From NCBI GenBank assembly GCA_030445275.1, contig JAUCSE010000040.1, forward strand, positions 62,001 through 126,000: 64,000 nucleotides of DNA, written 5' to 3'. This document shows, piece by piece, positions 36,302 to 43,856 of the stretch; position 1 is the stretch's first letter; each line of letters opens with the position of its first letter. This stretch comes from Mucilaginibacter sp. Lineage in GTDB: Bacteria > Bacteroidota > Bacteroidia > Sphingobacteriales > Sphingobacteriaceae. Below the pieces are notes generated by a model, which saw nothing but the letters and a program-made list of their open reading frames with translations, searched no databases and had not been told where the DNA came from. The translations under genes were made by a program, and so were the position numbers.

Positions 36302-36868
36302 TTAGGTAGCCCAGGCTTTATCACCTTTTTTGTAGGGCACATTGCCATCATAATGTCCGGGTACAGCAATGTAGCGCAGGGCTTTGGTTGCACCAACTTC
36401 TGATGTGAAGAAACCCAGCAGGGTTAACTCCTTCATCATCCTGAAATAATGGTTCGGATCTTCTGGCTTTTTATTTTTAGTGTAGGCTTTTTGCTCAGCA
36501 TCCAATTCAGTAAGCAGTTCGGTGCGTTGTTTGGCATCGGCTTCCATAAACGATTTGCTGAATTTTTTCTTGCTGGCATCATTAAGATCCGCAATACCTT
36601 TTACAAATATTTTCTGATCCTCTGGTTTGTAGCAATCCTGCACCATAACGGCCATGAAGTTTCCAACATTAGCTGCTTTAGCGCCAGGCGTTGTGGTAGC
36701 CGGCAAAATGATTTCGCCAACCTCATTAAAAAAAGCAACATTATCCTGATCAAACAGTTCGTTTACTTTTTTAGAGGTTGATTTACATCCTGAAATAAAG
36801 AATTCGGCTCCTATTATGGTTCCCCCCAGTATCAAACCAACCCTGCCTATAGCATCTCTTCTATTCAT
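36302..36868 (-). CDS. Tat lipoprotein, gluconate 2-dehydrogenase subunit 3 family
   Basis: 188-residue small subunit of a membrane GMC dehydrogenase. Twin-arginine leader (MNRRDAIGRVGLILGG) ends in a lipobox FFISGC (about C28). The mature part shows NEVGEIILPATTTPGAKAA and VQDCY, typical of the family. In characterised sugar dehydrogenases the small subunit carries the Tat signal and takes the FAD subunit with it to the periplasm. The GMC gene at 38466 lacks its own signal and is the likely partner. Confidence 0.9.
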   Translation of the reverse strand: MNRRDAIGRVGLILGGTIIGAEFFISGCKSTSKKVNELFDQDNVAFFNEVGEIILPATTTPGAKAANVGNFMAVMVQDCYKPEDQKIFVKGIADLNDASKKKFSKSFMEADAKQRTELLTELDAEQKAYTKNKKPEDPNHYFRMMKELTLLGFFTSEVGATKALRYIAVPGHYDGNVPYKKGDKAWAT

Positions 36869-36874
36869 AATTTA

Positions 36875-36993
36875 ATTATTGAGTTAATGAATTATCGAAT
36901 TATTGATTTTTTCTTTATTGAATTATTGATTTAACGAATATTGAATTACCTATGCTGATCTTTTACAAATCAATAATTCAATAACTCAATAAT
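36875..36993. repeat. Long imperfect A/T-rich inverted repeat
   Basis: Arms 36875-36897 and 36971-36993 pair over 23 bp with two mismatches (attattgagtta.../...taactcaataat). The arms and loop consist largely of variations on gaattattgatt. Located between the exported Gfo/Idh/MocA gene and the subunit-3 gene; no open reading frame. Confidence 0.8.
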
Positions 36994-37005
36994 CCAGTAA
37001 TTAGC

Positions 37006-38436
37006 TTACGCTTTAAGTTTAAATCCATCAGGATAATCCCTTTGGATGTATTGGTTAACATCTTCAAAGTTGGTAACCTTCATAGCTTTGTTATCCCATA
37101 GCAATTTTACCTCGCCACCTTTAAGGTCATGACCGCGAACGGCAAGGTTAGCCATTAATAATGCTTCGGTAAGCGGACCAGCTTTATCAAATGACGAGCT
37201 TAATTCTGTTTTACCATATCCGGCCAAACAACCTTCAACCCATTGTGCATAGTGACCTTCGGCACCGCCCGGTACACGTTTCCATTTCTGTGGCGCATTG
37301 GCGCTTGCAGTAAGTGATTTTGGCAACAAAGTAGCCGCATCAGAATAAGTGCTGGCATACATTTTTCCTTTGGTACCGATGAAAAGCGTACCGTTACCTT
37401 CCTCGCCGCCAAATTTTTCGCTGGCTAAAAGCTCATTTGGACGTTCTGGCTGTATACCACCATCCATCCAGTGCATGGTAACATCGCCTTTGGTTTTGTC
37501 AGTTTTAGGGAAGGTTAAAGTAATGTGGCTTGACGGAGGGCAGCTTTCAGGGAAGTGACCTTGTTTAAATTCATCTACATAAACACTGCCTACACTGGCC
37601 TGTACATCTTTTACATACTGTAAACCCAATACACGGAACGGAGCTTCAACCAGGTGACAGCCCATATCGCCCAGGGCACCGGTTCCGTAATCCCACCATC
37701 CGCGCCAATTAAAGGGCACCAGTTTATCTACGTAATCTTTTTTAGGCGCTGTACCTAACCATAGGTTCCAATCTAGTTCTTTTGGAATTTCTGTTGCTGG
37801 AGAAGGCCATGCAATACCCTGTGGCCATACCGGACGGTTTGTCCAGCAGTAAACAGTATGTACATCACCAATCAGATCGGCATCATACCACTCTGACATG
37901 AGGCGGGTACCATCATTTGATGATCCCTGGTTACCCATTTGTGTAACCACTTTATATTTTTTTGCCGCTTCGGTTAATAAACGGGCTTCCCAGATATCAT
38001 GAGTTAATGGTTTTTGAACGTACACATGTTTACCCAACTGCATAGCATGATAGGCAATTAAAGCATGGTTATGATCTGGCGTGGAGACTGATACCGCGTC
38101 AAAGTTTTTTGACTCTTTATCATACATTTCGCGCCAGTCTTTATAATATTTGGCTTTAGGGAATTTTGAACGTGAATTGGCCGATCTTCTGTCGTCTACA
38201 TCGCATAAAAAAGCGATCTCGGCTTTTCCGCTTTTGTAAAAGTTAGCAATATCGCTCTGGCCTTTACCGCCTGCTCCAACGCTGGCAATCAATAATTTGT
38301 CGCTTGGCGCAATAAAGCCCTTACCGCCCAGCACAAAACGCGGAACGATCATGAAACTTGCTGCGGCTAATGTACCTTTTTTAAGAAAATCCCGTCTTGA
38401 GGCATCGGGAGTACTTTTGTCCTGTTCTTCAGTCAT
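37006..38436 (-). CDS. Tat-exported Gfo/Idh/MocA family oxidoreductase
   Basis: 476 residues. Twin-arginine motif SRRDFLKKG within the first 20 residues, then a Rossmann fold (LLIASVGAGGKGQSDI) and catalytic lysine about K142 in HVYVQKPLTHD. Long inserts relative to cytoplasmic homologues (WTNRPVWPQG, WNLWLGTAP) place it with the secreted Gfo/Idh/MocA group. These exported forms are thought to keep their nicotinamide cofactor bound and to act in redox-neutral or keto-sugar reactions; the same might apply here. It lies 29 bases downstream of the first GMC gene. Confidence 0.92.
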   Translation of the reverse strand: MTEEQDKSTPDASRRDFLKKGTLAAASFMIVPRFVLGGKGFIAPSDKLLIASVGAGGKGQSDIANFYKSGKAEIAFLCDVDDRRSANSRSKFPKAKYYKDWREMYDKESKNFDAVSVSTPDHNHALIAYHAMQLGKHVYVQKPLTHDIWEARLLTEAAKKYKVVTQMGNQGSSNDGTRLMSEWYDADLIGDVHTVYCWTNRPVWPQGIAWPSPATEIPKELDWNLWLGTAPKKDYVDKLVPFNWRGWWDYGTGALGDMGCHLVEAPFRVLGLQYVKDVQASVGSVYVDEFKQGHFPESCPPSSHITLTFPKTDKTKGDVTMHWMDGGIQPERPNELLASEKFGGEEGNGTLFIGTKGKMYASTYSDAATLLPKSLTASANAPQKWKRVPGGAEGHYAQWVEGCLAGYGKTELSSSFDKAGPLTEALLMANLAVRGHDLKGGEVKLLWDNKAMKVTNFEDVNQYIQRDYPDGFKLKA

Positions 38437-38465
38437 TGGTTTGTATATTTTAGATATCTGGTTAA

Positions 38466-40145
38466 TTAGATCTCGTTTTTCTTCAAAGCCTCAACCGCAT
38501 AGTTTGCTGCACGGGCGGTCATGGCCATATAGGTAAGTGATGGATTTTGACAAGCAGCCGATGCCATGAAAGAGCCATCGGTTACAAATACGTTTTTGGC
38601 ATCCCAAACCTGGTTCCACTTATTTAATACTGATGTTTTTGGATCATGGCCCATACGAGCGGTGCCCATTTCATGGATACCACGGCCTAAATATGGGTTT
38701 TTGCTACTTGTTTGTACATCCTTAATACCTGCAGCCTCCAACATGGCTTTTCCTTCACTTTCCATAGCAATACGCATCTTTAACTCATTGTCTTTCAGTT
38801 CAGCGTCGATAGCTACAACCGGAAGCCCCCATTTATCTTTTTTGGTTTTATCGATGGTCACTTTATTGTCGTGGTAAGGCAAGGTTTCGCCAAAACCACC
38901 CATACCAACCGACCATGAACCTGGCTCGGTTAAAGCGTCTTTAAAGGCTCCGCCAATACTCAATTCAGCAATATCGCGGCTCCATCCTTCGCGGCTTGCA
39001 CCACCCTGGTAACCAAAACCACGTATAAAATCGCGTTTATCATTACCCAGATTGGCAAAACGGGGAATGTAAAACCCATTTGCACGACGCCCAAAATAGT
39101 ACTTATCCTCATAACCTTCCACTCGTCCCCATGCATTAACATTTAAATGGTGATCCATCAGGTTATGACCCAGCTCGCCGCTGCTGCTGCCTAAACCACC
39201 ATCCCAAACATCTGTTGCCGAATTCATCAGGATCCAGGCTGAGTTAATAGTAGAGGCGTTAACAAATACAATTTTTGCAAAATACTCATAGGTTTGGTTG
39301 GTTTCGGCATCCAATACCTCAACACCTTTAGCCTTTTTGGTATCCTTATCGTACAAAATTTTAGTAACGATTGACCATGGGCGAACGGTTAAGTTACCAG
39401 TTGCCATAGCAGCAGGTAAAGTAGCCGATTGTGTGCTGAAATAAGCCCCGAACGGACAACCCAGCCAGCATTTGTTACGATACTGGCAATTGGTGCGGTT
39501 ATTATGCGGCACGGTGATATTGGCAGTACGGCCAATGATCATATCCCTTGCTTCTTTATAGTGTTCTTTTAATCTTTTGGCAACATCTTTTTCAACCACG
39601 TTCAATTCCATGGGCGGCATAAAATCGCCATCGGGCAAAATGGCCAGGCCATCTCTATTACCAGATATGCCTGCAAATTTCTCGGCATAGCTATACCACG
39701 GAGCGATATCTTTATAACGGATAGGCCAGTCGACACCGATACCATCTTTCAGGTTGGCTTCAAAATCAGTATCGCCCCAACGGTATGATTGCCTGCCCCA
39801 CATTAAGGAGCGGCCACCCACATGGTACCCTCTGAACCAATCAAACCGTTTGACCTCTGTATAAGGGCTATCCTTATCACTTGCCCAATAATCAAGATTG
39901 GTTTCGTTTAACGGATAATCACGTTTTAACACCGGATAATCCTCAATCATTTTCTGGGTACGGCCGCCTCTGTGCGGAAACTCCCATGGTGCCTTATTAG
40001 CGTTCACATAATCCTTAATGTGCTCGATGTTACGACCACGCTCCAGCATGATGGTTTTTAAGCCTTTTTCGGTTAGTTCCTTGGCAGCCCACCCGCCTGA
40101 AATTCCTGAGCCAATGACAATAGCGTCATAAGTGTTTGCAGACAT
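38466..40145 (-). CDS. GMC oxidoreductase, sugar dehydrogenase FAD subunit (copy 1)
   Basis: 559-residue FAD-dependent dehydrogenase. FAD-binding DAIVIGSGISGGWAAKEL at the N terminus and C-terminal RGIHEMGTARMGHDP with ACQNPSLTYMA (catalytic His/Asn pair region). Three cysteines in the C-x5-C-x3-C-P pattern (about C220, C226, C230) match the iron-sulfur ligands known in FAD-dependent glucose dehydrogenases, where a 3Fe-4S centre passes electrons to a cytochrome. No signal peptide, so export with the Tat-borne subunit 3 is inferred. Likely oxidises a sugar or glycoside hydroxyl, possibly at C3. Confidence 0.92.
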   Translation of the reverse strand: MSANTYDAIVIGSGISGGWAAKELTEKGLKTIMLERGRNIEHIKDYVNANKAPWEFPHRGGRTQKMIEDYPVLKRDYPLNETNLDYWASDKDSPYTEVKRFDWFRGYHVGGRSLMWGRQSYRWGDTDFEANLKDGIGVDWPIRYKDIAPWYSYAEKFAGISGNRDGLAILPDGDFMPPMELNVVEKDVAKRLKEHYKEARDMIIGRTANITVPHNNRTNCQYRNKCWLGCPFGAYFSTQSATLPAAMATGNLTVRPWSIVTKILYDKDTKKAKGVEVLDAETNQTYEYFAKIVFVNASTINSAWILMNSATDVWDGGLGSSSGELGHNLMDHHLNVNAWGRVEGYEDKYYFGRRANGFYIPRFANLGNDKRDFIRGFGYQGGASREGWSRDIAELSIGGAFKDALTEPGSWSVGMGGFGETLPYHDNKVTIDKTKKDKWGLPVVAIDAELKDNELKMRIAMESEGKAMLEAAGIKDVQTSSKNPYLGRGIHEMGTARMGHDPKTSVLNKWNQVWDAKNVFVTDGSFMASAACQNPSLTYMAMTARAANYAVEALKKNEI

Positions 40146-40469
40146 ATTTATTCGGTTAAATGAATTTGTTTAGTACTTGGTTATCCCGTTAAATGTATGA
40201 ATAAAAATTATTTTACAAATATTTCATTGTGTTTTTTTTACACATTGAATAATTGATCGGTTTATAACAATTTAAGTTGTTTTGGTTTTGGCGTTCTGGA
40301 GTTGATGCTCCAGCTGCCCCTAAAGTAAAACCCCTCTGTTACATTACCTATTTGTATACTTAAAATTTAAAATAAAAACGCATTTTAAAAACACAAAACA
40401 TTATATATCAATAAGTTTTAAAAAATCAGGATCAAAAAAGTATAAATACTATTTAGGCTGAATCATTAC
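40146..40469. other. 324-bp A/T-rich gap between the two GMC genes
   Basis: No plausible gene on either strand. It holds a short hairpin (ctggag 40296-40301 with ctccag 40308-40313) and long A/T runs. As the longest gap inside the cluster it probably contains the promoter of the downstream GMC transcript, though I could not identify a convincing TTTG/TAnnTTTG pair. Confidence 0.5.
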
Positions 40470-42185
40470 TTATATATTCCCCTTGTTCATTTCACTTACA
40501 GCATGGTCAACCGCACGGGCGGTTAAAGCCATATAGGTTAATGATGGGTTTTGGCATGACGTAGATGTCATGCAAGCCCCATCGGTTACAAACACATTAT
40601 TAACCGCGTGCAACTGGTTCCATTTGTTTAATACTGATTTTTTAGGATCATTACCCATACGTGCACCGCCCATTTCATGAATATCCAATCCCGGAGCACG
40701 GTGATCACTTTCAGCCTTAATATTGGTAAAACCGGCGCTGGTAAACATTTCTGTTAACTGCTCAATGTAATCCTGCTTCATCTTGGCATCGTTATCATCA
40801 TAATCCATCGAGATCTTTAATAACGGCACACCCCAATTATCTTTTTGCTGAGCATCAAGCGCTACATAGCTGGCCTCTTTGGGTATAGTTTCGCCCATCA
40901 TGTGTGATCCTACATGCCAAGGACTCAGATTGTCCTTCACCAGGTTTTCTTTAAGACTGCTGCCTACCCCATCCCAGCTGCGCTGCTGCCATCTGTAAGC
41001 GCTAAAGCCCGATGCATAACCGCGCAAAAAATTGGTTTCCTGTTTACGTACATTCCTGAATCTCGGAATATAACCACCGCCGGCCGGGTTGCGCCCGTCG
41101 GTCGTCCACTCCTTAAAGCCATCATATTCAGCACTGATATGTGCCGAGTAATTATGGAAAGCCACATATTTGCCTAATACACCACTATCATTCCCTAATC
41201 CGTTGGGAAAACGGTGCGATGTAGAGTTTAACAACACGAGGTTAGTATTTAACGCCGCCGCATTTACAAAAATTACACGGGCAAAGTATTCAATAGTTTC
41301 TTTGGTGTCAGTATCAACAATACGCACACCTGTAGCTTTACCCTTTTTTTCATCATATATAATGGATTGAACTACCGAGTGGGGTCTTAATGTTAAGTTG
41401 CCCGACTTTAATGCCCAGGGTATGGTTGATGAATTGGCACTAAAATAGCCACCAAACGGGCAGCCGCGCTGACAAAGTATCCGTTCCTGGCATTGTGCCC
41501 TGCCCTGATCTAAATGGATCTGATTAGGCTTTGACAAATGTGCGCACCGGGCGCTGATCACATGGCGATTATTGTATTTACCTTTAACGTGCTTGCTAAA
41601 GTAGTCTTCAACACTATTTAAAGGGAAGGCCGGTAAAAACTCACCGTCGGGTAGTTCGGCTATACCATCTTTGTTGCCTGATATACCTGCAAATTTTTCA
41701 ACATAGCTATACCAGGGTGCAATATCAGCATAACGGATAGGCCAATCCACAGCGAAACCATCGCGCGCGGGCCCCTCAAAATCAAAATCACTCCAGCGTT
41801 GTGTTTGCCTGGCCCATAATAATGATTTACCCCCTACCTGGTATCCACGGATCCAGTCGAACGGTTTATCCTGTATATAAGGGTGTTCTTTATCCTTTAC
41901 AAAAAAGTGAGCCGCATCCTCATGAAAAGCATAACAGCGGTTCACAATAGGGTTAGCTTCCTGAACGGCTATGGGCATTTCACCGCGGTGTTCAAACTCC
42001 CAGGGATACATATTGGTTGTAGGATAATCCTTAATATGTTTTACATCACGCCCACGCTCCAGCATCAGGGTTTTAAGTCCTTTTCCGGTAAATTCCTTAG
42101 CAGCCCAGCCACCACTCATCCCCGAACCAATTACAATGGCATCAAACGTACGATCCTTAACACTATCAATATTTAAATTTGCCAT
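40470..42185 (-). CDS. GMC oxidoreductase, sugar dehydrogenase FAD subunit (copy 2)
   Basis: 571-residue paralogue of the neighbouring GMC enzyme. FAD motif DAIVIGSGMSGGWAAKEF; the cysteine pattern C-x5-C-x3-C-P is kept (about C232, C238, C242); C-terminal LDIHEMGGARMGNDP and SCQNPSLTYMALTARA. Differences include ARQTQRWSDFDF and an extra loop before the cysteines. Two bases separate it from the second subunit-3 gene, so the two form a tight pair. Likely a second sugar or glycoside dehydrogenase with a different substrate; exported through its partner. Confidence 0.92.
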   Translation of the reverse strand: MANLNIDSVKDRTFDAIVIGSGMSGGWAAKEFTGKGLKTLMLERGRDVKHIKDYPTTNMYPWEFEHRGEMPIAVQEANPIVNRCYAFHEDAAHFFVKDKEHPYIQDKPFDWIRGYQVGGKSLLWARQTQRWSDFDFEGPARDGFAVDWPIRYADIAPWYSYVEKFAGISGNKDGIAELPDGEFLPAFPLNSVEDYFSKHVKGKYNNRHVISARCAHLSKPNQIHLDQGRAQCQERILCQRGCPFGGYFSANSSTIPWALKSGNLTLRPHSVVQSIIYDEKKGKATGVRIVDTDTKETIEYFARVIFVNAAALNTNLVLLNSTSHRFPNGLGNDSGVLGKYVAFHNYSAHISAEYDGFKEWTTDGRNPAGGGYIPRFRNVRKQETNFLRGYASGFSAYRWQQRSWDGVGSSLKENLVKDNLSPWHVGSHMMGETIPKEASYVALDAQQKDNWGVPLLKISMDYDDNDAKMKQDYIEQLTEMFTSAGFTNIKAESDHRAPGLDIHEMGGARMGNDPKKSVLNKWNQLHAVNNVFVTDGACMTSTSCQNPSLTYMALTARAVDHAVSEMNKGNI

Positions 42186-42187
42186 GT

Positions 42188-42742
42188 TTATACTGCTTGC
42201 TTTTTCTTAACCGGGTAAAACGCATTGTACCTGCCCGGTACCAACTCATAAACTACTTGTTTGGTCATAAAATATTTGGAGGTGGTGTAACCGTTTACTG
42301 TTTGCCCTTTAACTATGCCATAAAAAGTTTTCAATTCTGCCGGATAGGCTGTGCTTTTAGGATCTTTATCCTGTTCAATACCTACAAGAACCTGTTCACG
42401 CTGTTTAGCATCACATTCACCAAAGGAGTGGTTATATTTGTCTTTAATCAATTTATTAAACTGCTCCATACCGGTCATAAAAGCCTGCTGATCTTTTTTG
42501 GTACAACAATCATCAACCATTTTTAAAACAAACAAATGCAGTTGCAGGTCTTTGGCTCCGGGCGTATTTGTTTTAGGTATAATGGTTTCTGCAATATCAC
42601 CAATCAGCTTTTCCTGATCAGCGCTAACATCAACATTTTTGAGGCCGATGGATGCTTTACCTTTTTCCTGCATGCAGGCTGGTAATAGCGCGGCCCCTCC
42701 AATAATTAAAGCCAAATTTTTTATAACGGTGCGCCTGTGCAT
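42188..42742 (-). CDS. Tat lipoprotein, gluconate 2-dehydrogenase subunit 3 family (copy 2)
   Basis: 184 residues. Twin-arginine leader MHRRTVIKNLALIIGG with lipobox LLPAC (about C23). Mature part with IGDIAETIIPKTNTPGAKD and MVDDCC matches the family. It immediately precedes GMC copy 2 in transcription and presumably anchors that enzyme to the membrane. Sequence differs clearly from copy 1, so the two dehydrogenases are unlikely to be recent duplicates. Confidence 0.9.
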   Translation of the reverse strand: MHRRTVIKNLALIIGGAALLPACMQEKGKASIGLKNVDVSADQEKLIGDIAETIIPKTNTPGAKDLQLHLFVLKMVDDCCTKKDQQAFMTGMEQFNKLIKDKYNHSFGECDAKQREQVLVGIEQDKDPKSTAYPAELKTFYGIVKGQTVNGYTTSKYFMTKQVVYELVPGRYNAFYPVKKKQAV

Positions 42743-42922
42743 ATATGGTAAATGGTTTTAGCAATGTTTCTTAAACAACCCACACTATTAAAAATAGGTG
42801 CAGGTGTATTTTGATTGATCAGTTTGCTTGGTTTTATAAAAGATTTTCAAACTTAATAATTTTAACTGCTTAAAAAAGGGCAAAGCAGCAAATATTACAT
42901 GGTGTAATTTACCCTAATAATA

Positions 42923-43837
42923 TTAATACCCCCATTTTTTCATGATTTGTAAATCAATTTTTACACAATCAACCGGGTCTTTGCCTTGATAGGCTTCCTG
43001 CTCGATAATAAATAATGTTGTACCACCTTTTTTACTGGCTGCCTTTACAATTTCTTTAACCGGTAATACTCCTGCCCCCAGTATGGTGCTTTCGGTATCA
43101 TCACCATCAGCCTTTTTGGCAACCTTTATCTCATCTTTTACATGTAATGATTCAAAGCGACCTGGGTATTTATTGATAAAGTCAAGCGCTACCCCACCGG
43201 TGCTAAACATATTGCCCACATCCATTTGCTGGGCCACTAATTTAGGGTCGGTATTTTGGATAATAAAGTCATACAGCGTAATATCGCCAACCTTGGTGCT
43301 GATCTCAAAATTGTGGTTGTGGTAGCCAAATTTCATAGCCGATTTTTGGCACAGCTCACCACATTTGTTAAACTGCTCCATAAAGCGCTTTAGCCCTTCG
43401 GTATCGTGGCGCAGGCTTTCATCCAACCAGGGACTGATCACATAACGCTGACCTACCGTAGCGGCATCATCAATGGTATATTTCCAAACATCGGTAAAAT
43501 CGTTTTTGGCGGTATCCCAATGCTGGGCAGTCATTACGGTATGGCCGCTGGGCATTTTCAAATCAAGATCTGTCAGTATTTTTTTGAATTCCTTAGCAGA
43601 GTATCCATAAAACTTACGATCAACATAGTTGGCGTGCTCCACATGGTGATAACCCGCATCAGCCAGTTTTTTAAGTGTTCCCTGCGGATCGGCCTTCATG
43701 GCATCACGTACACTATAAAGTTGTACCCCCACACGTTGCAGGCGCTTTTGGCTGGCTAATAAATTCTCAGGTAATAAAGCTGCCCCTGCTAGTGCCAGGG
43801 TGCCTGTTTTTAAAAATGATCTGCGGGTGGTTCTCAT
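42923..43837 (-). CDS. Tat-exported sugar phosphate isomerase/epimerase-like protein
   Basis: 304-residue TIM-barrel protein with twin-arginine leader MRTTRRSFLKTGTLALAG. Barrel motifs RVGVQLYSVRDAM, GYHHVEHANY, MKFGYHNHNFEI, LVAQQMDVGNMFSTGG and RFESLHVKDEI. It is closest by eye to the exported isomerase at 28782 and shares the metal-binding GYHNHNFE segment. Lies 180 bases upstream of the second dehydrogenase pair and 19 bases downstream of the beta-propeller gene. Confidence 0.9.
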   Translation of the reverse strand: MRTTRRSFLKTGTLALAGAALLPENLLASQKRLQRVGVQLYSVRDAMKADPQGTLKKLADAGYHHVEHANYVDRKFYGYSAKEFKKILTDLDLKMPSGHTVMTAQHWDTAKNDFTDVWKYTIDDAATVGQRYVISPWLDESLRHDTEGLKRFMEQFNKCGELCQKSAMKFGYHNHNFEISTKVGDITLYDFIIQNTDPKLVAQQMDVGNMFSTGGVALDFINKYPGRFESLHVKDEIKVAKKADGDDTESTILGAGVLPVKEIVKAASKKGGTTLFIIEQEAYQGKDPVDCVKIDLQIMKKWGY

Positions 43838-43856
43838 AGTGTGTTTATTTTTAAGG

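Noticed and set aside
40146..40469. Small RNA or riboswitch in the gap between GMC genes
   Set aside because: Only one 6-bp stem, no terminator and no conserved-looking core.
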